Assembly: GCF_937616625.2 (NCBI RefSeq)
Contig: NC_065577.1
Coordinates: 27,665,501 to 27,729,500, forward strand
Origin: Mercurialis annua
Lineage: Eukaryota > Streptophyta > Magnoliopsida > Malpighiales > Euphorbiaceae
Direction: 5' to 3'
DNA: 64,000 bases
Under the pieces are notes generated by a model, which made no database searches, was not told the DNA's origin, and worked only from the letters and a program-made list of their open reading frames with translations. Every line of letters begins with the position of its first letter. Positions within the stretch are counted from its first letter, which is position 1. The position numbers were made by a program, and so were the translations under genes. This document shows, in pieces, positions 26,096 through 39,100 of the stretch.

Positions 26096-26343
26096 TAAAC
26101 TGAAAATCAAATAAAAAAGAAGAAGAAAAGAAGAAAAAAAGAAGAGAGAATTTTGAGAGAGAAAAGAGAAAAAAAGGTGGCTATGTAAAAGTTTAACCTA
26201 ATGAGATAAGACTTCTTTATATACTGGGTATTTTGATAAATAAGTTAGCGAATTAGGTACCTTGAATAAGAGGAAAAGATGGGCAAAAATGGCGTAACTA
26301 CTTTGCCAAAAACAGGTATTTGGAAAATAATCCCTTAAGAGAA

Positions 26344-27000
26344 TCAAATGAGTATTCTCATTTAATTAAACTTTTAAAAATATTATTAATTTTTTTTAGT
26401 TCTATTATGAGTTTTTATCATGATCTTCACTTTAGTTTATCCCTTTACGAAAGTTTAGTTAGTCGTCAATTTCAATTTAGGAAAATTTAATTATTACTTT
26501 GAGAAGTTAAACTTTCTAATTTAAATCCACTTCTTCAATCGAAAAGAAAGACAAATCCAGACAAAAAAAAAGCAATAGGTATTCTATTTTAAATTAATTA
26601 AATTATCAATCTGCTTTACAAAAAAAAACTTATATGAGAAGAACAATGTGTCTTTTAGCTTTTCGCTGGGTGAAGCTTCAATGGCTATAAGAATTGCAAT
26701 AATGGCACTAGAAAGTCCATACCCATTTAGAAAAATTAAACTCAAAATTTTGTAAAATTTCAATCACATTTTTATTCAATTATTTTATTATGATTATAAA
26801 ATTAATCTTTTTCAGTATCTTTTTTTTTTAAAGATAATCAAACTGGTTTACATGGTTAACTAATTTAATGGTTAATCGTTTGAAATTTTAAATTTAGGTT
26901 TTCAATTTTAAAAATTATATTATTATTGACCAATTATAAATTATTTTTATGGATCTGTTAGCCGATTTATGCTGACCCCTAATTATATTGTATGATTATG
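26344..27000. other. AT-rich intergenic stretch, no gene seen
   Basis: No coding or RNA gene signal was found. Confidence 0.6.
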
Positions 27001-29042
27001 TTTTTTTTAAGGGAAAATAATTGCATTAATCCAAAGCTGAAATGTCAGCCATTACAAGATGATAAACATTCGATGGGACATTCCCCATCTAAACAACAAA
27101 CTGATCTGATTCTCTAAAGGCCATATGAGCTAGAGCATGTGCTACCTTATTACATTGTTTATTAGCAAAGAAAAAACCCTCACAAATATGCTCATTGATC
27201 ATTCTATGACAGTCCTCTCCAATCAAACCAATATCGTTGCAAGGCAAAGTTTCTGAGTTAAAGATATCCGCTACAACCTTTGAGTTTGAGAAAACTATAA
27301 AGGGAGTTAGATTTGCTTCATTTGCCAAGCTAATACCATTACGTATTGCGTAAGCCTCTCCCAAGCTCACATCAACAACCCCTGCGTACCTTTTGAAACC
27401 AGATGCTTGCACTACTCCATCCTGGTCTCTGATAACAACTGTTGTACTATAACATTGATTCTGTGTATGAAATCCAGCATTAACATTTACCTTATACAAG
27501 CCTGTTCTTGGAGGTACCCACCTGTTATCCTCCTCATTCACCCTCTTAACTTGCCCTCTCCTGTTATCTTTAACAACTGCTGAATGGAAGTCCTCAACAT
27601 AACTAACAGCCTAGTCCAGCAATTGATCCTCAGGTTTAGAGTCCTGTTTGAACAGAATACAATTCCTATTATGCCAGATAAGCCACAACAACACACAGAA
27701 AATCATAAATTTTGCTTATCTAATAAATTATAAGCTTTAAACAGTAAGTCTTAGAGTTTCCAATTTTTCTCAGGATTAATGCAGTACGAATCCTCCCATC
27801 CCTGCCAAACCCTTTTTGCTCTTTTGCAAAACCACAGCGCATGAACCAAGGATTCACTCTCTTTGTTGCAAACAAAGCAAATCTCCTCCACTTCCATGCC
27901 CCTACTCTTCAAATTTACTGCAACAGGAAGCCAATTGTTGTAACATTTCCATATAAAGATTTTGATCTTTGCAGGCAAAGGATGCTTCCACATAAACTTC
28001 CACCACTTCATTGTCCCTGTGCAATCAGACCCAGACGCTATAGTACCCATATCTCTAGCCACCCTATAACCATTTCTTACCGTGTAAGCCCCTCCTTTAT
28101 CATAATGCCATCTCAACTTGTCAGGCACATTGAAATTGGCCAAAGGAATTTGCAAAATGAACTTCGCATCTTCCTCATTAAACAAATTAGTGATCAAGTC
28201 TGTGTTCCACATCCCATTCTGACTAAATAAATCCCTAACTTTGGCTTCAGAATTAACATCTGAACTATGGAAAACTTTGAAAGACTTCTCCTTAGGGATC
28301 CATTTGTCAGCAACTATATTAATACTTTCACCATCACCCACCCTCTCCATCTTGTGTCAGCATTTAGAATAGCTTTACCCCAGCAAATGCTCTTCTAGGT
28401 GTAAGATGCTGATCTAGGGCAGCCAGACTCCAGAAATGAGCCATGTTTATAATACCTCCATTTGTACATTTTGGCTACCAAGCTATCCGGTTTAGACATA
28501 ATCCTCCAATCTTGTTTAGCAAGGAGGCTTCTGTTAAAACACTCAAAATCTTTGAAACCCATCCCACCATCACACTTAGGCTTAGTTAACACACTCCACT
28601 TAGCCCAATGAATCTTCCTCACATTCTCCTTGCTTCCCCACCAAAATTTGTTACACAGGTTCTCTATTTTTTTGATCGGGGCTTTAGGAAATCTGAAGTT
28701 GCTCATGTAGTATGTTGGAATAGACTGAATAACTGCTTTAAGCATGACTTCCTTACCCCCTGCTGAGAACAGACTCTCCTTCCACCCTCTAAGTTTATTC
28801 CAGATCCTAGCTTTAATGGAACTAAAGCTCTCCCCTTTCCTTCTCCCCACTGCAGAGGGAAGACCAAGATATTTTTCATGACAACTGACGAAGGGCATCT
28901 GCATGAGTTGTTGAATAGAATTCTGAACATCTACCCCTGTTCCTCCCCCAAAGCTGATAGCAGATTTATCATAATTGATTACCTGCCCTGAGGCTTTGCC
29001 GTAGATCTCCAAGATATTTTTAATGATTCTACATTCTTGCAA
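27001..29042 (-). pseudogene. 5'-truncated L1-type LINE, inactive
   Basis: On the minus strand the order is the C-terminal part of a reverse transcriptase (28395-29042, including GQVINYDKSAISF and KYLGLPSAVGR), the zinc-binding zf-RVT region (27751-28350, with CFVCNKESESLVHALWFC), and an RNase H domain of the plant LINE type (27089-27541, with WVPPRTGLYKVNVNAGF and NKVAHALAHMA). The sequence ends in an A8 tail (27001-27008). An in-frame TAG (expected TGG) after SYT near 28397, and a frameshift near 28350 before the zf-RVT part, separate the first two segments. The catalytic part of RT and the endonuclease are missing. No TSD was found. Confidence 0.88.
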
Positions 29043-30107
29043 ATTAGTTAAACAATTAAAATAGTCAATCTAAAGTTTTTAATAAAATAAACTATTTCAA
29101 ATTAACTATTATTTTAAATCTTATTTGATAATTTGACGAGTCACACTACGAGCCACGTGTGAAACACGTAAAGCGACACTAGTAATTAGATAAGCATATA
29201 TATGCCATTTATAATCAAATTTAACAAACATATAAAATGTCTAATTTAAACTTTGAAATAAAATAATTAGAAATGGAATATATATCATTTCATAATTTTA
29301 ATTTAATTTGTTTTTAATTGTGTAATTTGATTCATTTAAAATTAAATATAAATTAGACTAAATTTATATAAAAATTCAAAAGTGAAATTAATACTGATTC
29401 AATTCCAATAAAAATTAAAATGATTAATATTTATAAATTCTATATATTTAAAATATAAATTTAAAAATTTAGTTTTGTAATTATCATAAAATGATATGGC
29501 ATAAATAAATGATAAAAATATACAAAATTCGTGATTAAATTGCAAAAAGATATAAAATAAATAGTAATTTATATATATTGTTTGTGGGAAGGCAAGTAGT
29601 TGAAGATTACGATTAAAATATTGTTTTAATTTTTGTAATTTTTAACTAAATTTTCTAATATGAATAAATAAATTTTACAAGAATAATTTATTCAAAAACA
29701 AAATATAAAAAATAAACATTAATTATAAAAATATGTAATCTAAAATGAATGAGAGATTTGAATGAAAATAGATGATAGAATAGGGCATGGGGAGTGTTGA
29801 ATTTAAATGACTAAACTCTTCATGTCCATCTTCAAGGTACAGTGGGCATGCCTAGGGAACTTAAACTTTCTTGTTCGAGTACCTGCTCCTTGTAATTCAT
29901 TCATCTTGTACCTGCTCCAAAATCTACCATCGTGAGAGGTAATGTTTCCTTTAATGGCTATGCAGCCTTCTTCTTCTTCATTCAATCAGCAGAGGTACAT
30001 TTTTGTTTTGTTTTTGATAAAAATGCAGCAGAGGTTTTGTTAATTATGCATCCATGCATTATATATAAGTGACAGTTGTAGGAGTATATACTGATTAATT
30101 GAAGAAG
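29043..30107. other. AT-rich upstream region of the receptor kinase
   Basis: No gene is supported. This about 1-kb stretch presumably carries the promoter of the gene beginning at 30108. Confidence 0.5.
30060..30068 (+). promoter_or_regulatory. candidate TATA box of the receptor kinase
   Basis: TATATATAAG lies 40 bp before the ATG, directly after TGCATCCATGCAT, which contains an RY-like CATGCAT. If used, the 5' leader would be very short, so an upstream start is also possible. Confidence 0.35.
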
Positions 30108-33100
30108 ATGGGAGGATTTTGCACCAACTTTTGCATGCTTATTATGCTTGTGCTGCTCATTTGCAGGATATCAGTTCCACAGGCTACACTTGCTGCGGAT
30201 GAAGGTAACATTCTATGAGACTAGTTTAACAAATTTATATGAGAGTGAAATGAGTTTTGTTATGCAGTCCGTGAAATAGCTGGACAGCTGAGAAAAAATG
30301 ACAGTGTTGACCCCTGCAGCAATCGCTCAAGCTGGAAGCCTGCAGATACGTCATTGTACAATAACACTTTGATATGCCATGTTCAGGAAATGTACACTTG
30401 CTTAACTCTTTGGTAATATATCTTCAGTTTGCGATTGAATAATGATATATTAGTTGTTTTTTCCTTCTTGCAAGATCTCTCAAAGGGCAAGATCTTGCTG
30501 GCGTGCTTCCACCAGCAATTGTGAAGCTACCTTATCTTCAAAAACTGTAAGTGCTTCATCCATTACAACAACAATTGTACCATATATCTCCACTTCAATT
30601 GAAATATCTTTCCATCTTTGCAGCGATCTGACTCGCAACTTCCTCAGCCTGCTGAATGGGCTTCTTCCAAGCTACAATATGTGTATTTAGTTTTCAACCA
30701 GATACAAATACTCACTTTTACCACTCACTGATATCTAATCCACTCAACTGCAGGTCTCTTTTGGCGAACCGCTTAACCGGAAATATCCCACGTTACTTGG
30801 GAGAAATGACTTCTCTTACTTACTTGTATTGCATGCTCTCTCCTTTCCTATCTTTAATTTCAATCTTAAAATGTCTTCAATGTGACCATCTTATGGAAAT
30901 TGATTATTTGTTCAGGAGCCTTGAAAACAATTTCTTTTATGGATTTGTTCCCCATGAGCTTGGACACTTGGTTAATTTGGAGAATTTGTTAGTTTCTCTT
31001 TCCCTGCTTGTAAACTGGATTTGATTACCTCCTGAAAAATGTTTATTTAACATTGATCTTGTGTTTTTTTTAAGGACTCTTAGCGCCAACAACAATCTTA
31101 CCGGACACTTGCCTCTTACTCTCTCGAAACTGACCAAATTAAAAGAGTTGTAAGCCCTTATAACATTTTTTAGTTTCTGTGTACAGATATCTTTTACTGC
31201 TACATAAGTTTTATTTTATTTTTGTGATGGTCATTTGCAGTAAGATTAGCAGCAACAACTTCAATGGAAAAATTCCCAGTTTTTTTCAAAGCTGGAAGAA
31301 TCTTCAGATACTGTATACTCCATCTTCTAATATAAATTACTATTTAGTTCCTATCATGGAGGGGCATAATGAATGATGAATCATTTTTGAATGGCATGGA
31401 GCAGAGAGATTCAAGCTAGTGGCTTTGAAGGGCCTATTCCTTCTACAATCTTTGCTTTAAACAACTTAACTGAAGTGTGAGTTAACTACTCTACTCTTGA
31501 AGACTTATGTTATTGAAAATTTGAAAAGAATTGCAATTCTGTTAATAATGTCAGTGTCTAAATCATGCAGAAGGATTAGTGACTTGTATGGGGAAGGTTC
31601 AACATTTCCAAAATTAGACAACTTGACAAAACTTCAAAGGCTGTAAGTCATTATTAACATTTGTGGGTGCTTCAACTTCAGAATTTTCTCAACACAAGTA
31701 ACTTAGTTTCTACCAAAATTTATGTTGCAGGATGTTGAGGAACTGTAATATATCTGGATTTATCGGACCTCTAGATGCAATCCAGGATCTGAAAATTTTG
31801 TAATCCAATGCATCCTTACTTTACAATTCATTAGTTCCATTACTTCCACACGTGACATGGTAGTTGGAGTCTTGAGATAGATGGAGCTCTGCACCCTTTC
31901 GATTCCAGTTTACTAATTATTTTCACGTGGACAGATTTTAATTCAAGCTTTCAGCTAGCATGATTAAAAAGTGTTTTTGCCATGCAGAGATCTCAGTTTC
32001 AACAGGTTGGAAATTAATTCAACAGATCTTGAAGTTCTTGCTCATGCAAGATTGGACTATTTGTAAGTATTCTAGCATCTCAAAGACAAGCAGAGCATAA
32101 TTTTTTTCTACTATGATTTTCTTCTTTTCCTTGTTTACTCATTTGCCTCGTGAATAGGTACCTGACAAGCAACTTACTCTTTGGACCCATTCCGGACTGG
32201 CTCAAGGATGCTGATACTCGTGTGTATGTTCTTGCATTTTGTCTGTTTCAACCTAGGAAAAATTCTACTATTATGATTCTTCAATACATTTGTTCTTTTG
32301 TTATGCATCATGCATCATCGAGAAATCTAAGCTTGCAAACCTATCCGTGAGTGAATTTCTGTTTTGCAGGAAGGCTCGCCTCTTTAAATCATCTCATTTT
32401 ACTAACGCTTACACCATGCTTCTTACCTTAAACTGCTAAAAAAATATGGAGATGTTCCTACATTGTTGTCATTTCTTAGCTCTTTTAATCAGTAAACCGA
32501 CAAGCAATTGGCTTGGTGGTTCCAGTAACTCATAATCATAGTTGTTAAAGCGCTAGGCGCACCTAAAGCGCAAAGGGCCTCAAATAGCCCGAGGCGCTAG
32601 GCGCAAAAAAAGCGCACGCCCGAGTGAATCTAGGCGCATATACGTAAAAAAGTTAAATACCTATTATAGATATATAAAAGCTTGCTCAGATGACATGATT
32701 CTTTGTCCATGACCTTGATTCTTATTTTAATGTGATAAAAAACAAGATCATCGATCAAGATAGAGGAGTCTTGAGCATAATAGTTTTTAAGTGCAATATT
32801 TTCATATTTGTAAGGCTTCTGTTTTCATTAATTGTTTTATTTATATTTGATTTTTTAAAAGCTCAAAGTCCAAAGCCCAAAACTTTAACAAATACAAAAA
32901 AATAGGGTTTCCAACAATGTCTCTTGCCTGGAAAAAGCGCACTTCATGCCTTAAGCGCACCCGAAGCGCACCCAGGCGCACCACCCTCGCCTAGCGCTTT
33001 TCTAGCGCCTAGGCACGCCTGAGGCGCGCTTTTGATAACTATGCTCATAATAGTACTCAAGTACAAGTCATTCTCTGGAATCAGATCCCCCCAAGCTATC

Positions 33101-36100
33101 GAATGTCTAATGGCTGATAAATTGTTTCCGTTTATGTTGTTGTAGTAAGAGTAAAAAGTGAAAAGTAAAAATACTTAACCGCTCCAGAAAGTTATGGCTA
33201 GGTTTGGGATAAAGTCCGATAAATAACTGTCGGATGAAATATGTAACTCTAACAAGTTCTTTTTTTACCTCTTCTTCTTACCAAAAGGAGGTTAAAGATC
33301 TTGTGCACTGCAGCTTTATCTGAACATGATGAAGTAGTTGCCAGTTGCATAATTATGAACAAAGGATCACTTTACCCCCCGAACTTGGCACAAAGTATCA
33401 AAAACGTCCAAATTGAGAAAACCGGATCACTTTTACCCTGAACTTGGCAAAACCGGTTCAAAAACCCCCTTTATGCTGACGTGGCACTTAATTGGAGAGT
33501 GAGATTTATAAAATCATAATTAACTCTAATTAATCACAATTAAAAACTAATTAATTCTATTTAAATTTTCAGGGATCTTTTTGAACTTTTTCAAAAAAGT
33601 TTGAATTTTTCTTTTCTTTTCTTTAACAGGTTGGCCGGAAAAATTTCCGGCCAACCTGTTGAAGAAAAACAGACCCGCCGGTGGAACAGACCCACCGGCG
33701 GGTCTGTTTCATTAGCCATCTGGGTTCGCCGGCGAACCCAGATGCGTTTTGCATCTGGGTTCGCCGGCGAACCCAGATGAGTTTTCATCTGGGTTCGCCG
33801 GCGAACCCAGATGAGTTTTCATCTGGGTTCGCCGGCGAACCCAGATGAGTTTTCATCTGGGTTCGCCAGATCGGCGAACCCAGATGCAAAACGCATCTGG
33901 GTTCGCCGAACCCAGATGCAAAACGCATCTGGGTTCGCCTCAGGCGAACCCAGATGAGTTTTCATCTGGGTTCCGACGAACCCAGATGACGGATGATGGG
34001 TTTGCCTGAGGCAAACCCATCGAGGAGGAGCTGCTGCTCCTCACCGGAGCAGCAGCTCCTTAAAAAAAAAAATTAATTTTTTTATTAAAAATAATAAAAT
34101 ATATATTTAAAAAAATTTAATTATTTTTGTAAAATATATAAAATGGTCCTCTTTATTTTTAACTAATATCAATTCGATTTGTAAAGTTTTAAAATAAAAA
34201 AGATTCATTTGTTTTTTTTTAATATTTAGGTATTAATTTAAAATGAATTAATAAAAATTAGGATCTTTTGAAACCTTTTGCCATTAAAAACCATCTAGAA
34301 AAATAAAACCACTATCAAAAACCAGAGAGTGATTCTCACTCTCTTAGGTGAGAGTGGGGAGGGGTGTTTTTGTACCAAATTTGACAAGTTCAGGGTAAAA
34401 GTGATCCTGTTTTGCTAATTTGGACGTTTTTGATACTTTGTGCCAAGTTCGGGGGGTAAAGTGATCCTTTGTTCGCATAATTATTATCTATTTTGCATTA
34501 ATAAAACTAGTAACATTTGGACTACATCATGTTGAAAGGTGTTTGATGTTTTTGTGCAGTGAAATAGACCTTTCCTACAATGATTTTACTGAAAGCTCAT
34601 TGCCACCTACATGCCGAGATACGCTGTAAGAACAAAAAAATCTCATTTAATTACCTTCACTTAAGTTTGAAGATCTTATTTTTAGTTTCTGCATTTGAAC
34701 CTTACCTTTTGCTTGATCCGTCAGAAATTTGTTCAAAAGCACTTCCGGAGTGAATGAATCGTAAGTCGCCGCTTCACTGAGCTGTTATGTTAAAAGTTAG
34801 TTTCCTTTGCTTCTTCTCATCTTCAATAACATCAGCTGATAAAATTTTCTTCTACCACTTCTTTTCAGAAAACCTATCGGGTGTCTAAACAACTTGGCTT
34901 GTTCAAAAGGTAGTTATACTTTGCATAAGAATACATGATACATGCTTTGATTAACTGTGAGGACAAACGGACCTGTTGAGGAAAACAATCATGCTTTTTT
35001 CATAATTTTGTTCATGTAGCTGCTTATGTTATGTTTTATAATGTATGCTAGTATTAATGTTGCAATCTATTTATAGACAGGTATTCGGTGCATATAAATT
35101 GCGGTGGAGGAGGAACAGTCATTGGAAGCATCAGCTATGATGCAGATGAAGAATCAGGAGGTCCAGCAAAATATATTCACAACAAGGAGACTTGGGAAAT
35201 TAGTACCACAGGACATTTCTGGGGAAAAAAAAGATCCGATAAAGACTATATAGCAAAAACTTTATCCACCCTTAGGATGAGCAATTCTCAGTTGTACACA
35301 AGTGCACGTGCATCTCCTCTATCCCTTACGTACTATGTGCGTTGTTTAGGAAATGGGAATTACACTGTGAAGCTTCATTTCGCAGAGATAATAATCAGGG
35401 ATAATAGCTCATTCTACAGTCTTGGAAGACGGATTTTTGACGTCTATATCCAGGTAACTAGTTTTGTTTTATGTGGTTTATATCTTTTAAAGAAGACGGT
35501 TTGATTGAATTTGCGTGCTGTAGGAGAAACGTGTGTTGAAAGATTTCAATATAGTGAATGAAGCACGAGGGGTAGATAAGGTGGTCATCAAGGATTTTAA
35601 AGCATCGGTGAAGGATGGAACTATAGAGATTCGTTTTCAATGGACCGGGAAAGGAACAACCGCTGTTCCTAGCAGAGGAACCTACGGTCCTATCATATCT
35701 GCGATTGATGTGGAATCTGGCAAGTTGTTAGAATCTCTTCTATTTGAGCATTAATGTTATTGTAGAATGACAAGTTTAACGTAGACTTACTTGCAATGCA
35801 ACCTGACGTTTGTCTTTTTCTAATTTTCCGTAGACTTCAAACCTCCTGAATCTGGTAGAGGCATCTGGAAGAAATTGATTGTGGCTGGAGCTGTAGTTTT
35901 GCCAGTGTTTCTCATTCTTATTACCGTGTGCATTATTTGGTGGAAAGCTCACAAAAGGGATGTAAAAGATCAAGGTACCACCTAATGTAATCTAAATGAA
36001 TGAATGCGAAACTTCATTTGCGATCAGATATCATGAGAAGAGATTAATTCAGGACATTTAATTGCCTTATATATTTATCTTGAAAATAGATGATATTTCT

Positions 36101-39100
36101 TGATTATCTGCTTATTTTAAAAGCAAGAATTGAATAGTCTTCCAAATCCTCTTTTTTTTTATGGCAAAACAAAATGCATGAATAAAAACCACTATAACCT
36201 GTTAAAACTGTAAGTTTTTTGCCATTTCATTTTCGCCTTCAGGTAACTTCAAAAAACACGTCGAGAAGCATTAGTAGCAACGTAAAGTATATTCATCATC
36301 TCCATTTTGTTTACTGTTTCTTTTGATTATATTGCCAGGAAAATAATTGAGTAGTGAGCAAGTTTAGTGTTTTACTATGCAAAGTTTAGATATTTCAATG
36401 CAAATTGACTTTCTCAACTTCCTAAAGTTTTTTCTATTGAATCCTTATCATTGTTACTTCAACAGAACTACTGGGTTTAGACTCGCAAATTGGTGTTTTC
36501 ACCTTCAAACAAATTCAAACTGCCACAAACAACTTTGATCCAGCAAACAAGATTGGACAAGGTGGTTTTGGAGCAGTGTACAAGGTATAGTTCCATTTTA
36601 TTTTTTCTAAAGAACTGAGAGTACCATTTTTATTCTCTTTTTGTTATTTTCTATGCAAGTAAAGGGTCAGTTGGAACTACACTGTTTACATTTTGTTCTT
36701 GCTGCAGGGAACTCTATCAGATGGCACTATTGTTGCCGTAAAGCAACTCTCTTCGAGGTCAAAGCAGGGAAATCGAGAATTTTTGAATGAAGTAGGCATG
36801 ATTTCTGCTTTGCAGCACCCAAATGTTGTTAGATTGTATGGATGTTGTGTTGAAAAGAATCAATTGTTGTTGGTTTACGAGTACATGGAAAACAATAGCC
36901 TAGAAGTTAATTTGTTTGGTAAGCTTATACTGCTCACTTCTCTAATTTCGTACCTATACAACTTGATCGAGAAACTAAATCGGTTACTTGTAAATGTTGG
37001 TTTCAGAGGAGGAAAACAAGTTGAAATTGGACTGGCCAATGAGGGAAAGGATTTGTATTGGCATAGCAAAAGGTCTTGCTTTCCTCCATGAGGAATCTGC
37101 AATAAAAATTGTTCATAGAGACATTAAAGCTGCAAATATTCTGCTTGATAAGGATTTGAATCCTAAGATCTCCGATTTCGGTTTGGCCAAGCTTGATGAA
37201 GAGGACAACACTCACATAAGCACCAGAGTTGCCGGAACCATGTGAGTGATCGTTTCTTTTCAAACTTTTCCATTTTCATATTGTTTACACCGGCCCAAAT
37301 AATTATTGGATAGGAGCTTCATGTGGGCTTACAAGGGATTCGGGCCCAACGAAAAGTCTTTTACTTATTGCTTTTTCTGTTTTATAGGAATTTGTAACTC
37401 ATTAGGAGTATTTTATCTTTTAGAATTTTAGTCCTAGTTGAATTAGGAGTCTTAGTTATAAGGAGCTATAAATAGCTCAGAGCTTCATTATTTTTGTATC
37501 AACAAATCAATCAATCAAAAACCAAGCCCAGTGCTTTTTATCCCGCAATCTCCGGATTGTTTTAATTTAGGAGTAGTTTTCGGTATTAATCTCGCCTGAG
37601 TCCGTGACTCCCAGATTATTATCTTTAGATCACGTGGTTAAGTGTCTTTAACCAAACAAGCCCTGTGAATATCTGCATAGGTTCGTTAAAGTATCAAACC
37701 TCAAACCGATCCCGATTATAAATTCAAAGATTCGAGTCCGGAATATTTCCAGGCGAACATCTTTTGGCGACTCCACTGGGGACACAGTTTATGGTTAGCA
37801 CAAAAACGGACTTTAAAGACGATTCCAGGCACGCTCGGTCTATACGCCGACAACAACGGAAGGAAGGTGACATAGTAGACGAATCAGATTCGGATAGAGC
37901 AGAAGCCATGGCCAAGGACAAACAGGTGAACCAATCAAGCAAGGCGCCGAATACAACGGACGCCGAGGGGAACCTACCTAAGGACAAGGTCGACGACGCG
38001 ACCGATGACATGATAGACTACTCACGCCAGCTTCCTCCCTCTCGCCCTTCTTTATCACAGGCCGACTTCTCGGCCATGAGGGGCGAAATAGCGCAAGAGA
38101 ACAAGCAAATGTTCGACGGTGCTATGCATCAGATGTCCGAAGTGATGAGGAACATCATGGCCGACCAAACGTCGGTCCAGAGGCAGATCCAAGGGAACTT
38201 AGATGGCCTCAACAAGGCAATGGAGAACCTAGGGCGATTATTCTCTGGGCAATCCGCGGCCGATCAAGGGTACAGAAGGGCCGAACAGAACCAGACACCG
38301 AGCCGTTTTGGTCAACCAGGTGGTTCGGCCGAACAACAACCCAACAAGATGGGGTATACATATGGTTCCGTTAAGCTCTTAACAAGGAACGAGGCCGAGT
38401 TCTCAGGAAGGGCCGATCATCCGGGAGCAAGCTCGTCCAACCCACAAGGCGAGGCTAGACCACAAGGGGAAGCTACTGGAGCCAACACCCAGGAGCCCAA
38501 CACGGGCGAACGATTGTACTCCGAGAGAGGCGATCCAAGTATATACAATCAAGGGCAACTCGTGGACATGCTAGAAAGGCTCGGGGTGGACCTTCGACCT
38601 ATGCCTCGACCATCGTACATGAAACCGTATCCAGACTGGATCGACAAGTTATATCCTTTCCCAAGGGGGTATAAAGTGCCAGAGTTCAGCTTGTTTTCGG
38701 GCGAGGAGAAGGGCCAATCGACGGTTGAACATGTCGCCCGGTTTTCAGCCCAATGCGGCGAAGCAGCCGCTCACGATTTCTGGAAGCTCCGGCTTTTCGC
38801 CAGCTCTTTGACGAAAATGGCGTTCACGTGGTACTCTAGATTGTCGCCCAATTCGGTGGACACATGGAAGGATCTCGAAATCCTCTTCCATGAAGAGTTT
38901 TACAGAGCACCACCTGATGTCACCCTAGCTGACCTCGCCCGAATCTCACAGCTACCGAGTGAGTCGGCAGAGAAGTATATTGGCCGATTTAGAAATCTCA
39001 GGACTAGGTGCTCCACTAAAATGTCAGAGGCCGATTGCGTACCTATGGTGGTAAGAGGGATGAGTTTCGCCATGAGGGAACACTTTGAGGGCCACAGGTT

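Larger units (their letters stand above)
25171..26334. mobile_element. Mutator-like non-autonomous element, 1164 bp
   Basis: It is flanked by a perfect 9-bp direct repeat TTAAGAGAA at 25162-25170 and 26335-26343. The ends are imperfect inverted repeats: GTGGTAATTTCCCAAAATAC on the left against GGGATTATTTTCCAAATAC, reading inward from the right end. The interior has two separate tandem-repeat tracts (25370-25745 and 25920-26095) and a purine-rich stretch at about 26110-26175. There is no transposase. Confidence 0.8.

Noticed and set aside
25919..26110. 63-codon minus-strand ORF with repeated FVFSVR text
   Set aside because: It is a product of the GACGAACGGAAA tandem repeat in a Mutator-like element.
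27841..28230. 129-codon plus-strand ORF
   Set aside because: It is the shadow of the LINE zinc-binding region on the minus strand and shows no family motif of its own.
33625..34060. CRISPR-like array (regular repeats and spacers)
   Set aside because: The repeats are palindromes with constant 6-7 bp spacers in a plant DNA transposon. There are no unique spacers and no cas genes.
35088..35754. Separate small genes over the malectin region
   Set aside because: These are exons 17 and 18 of the receptor kinase. The extra residues are intron read-through.
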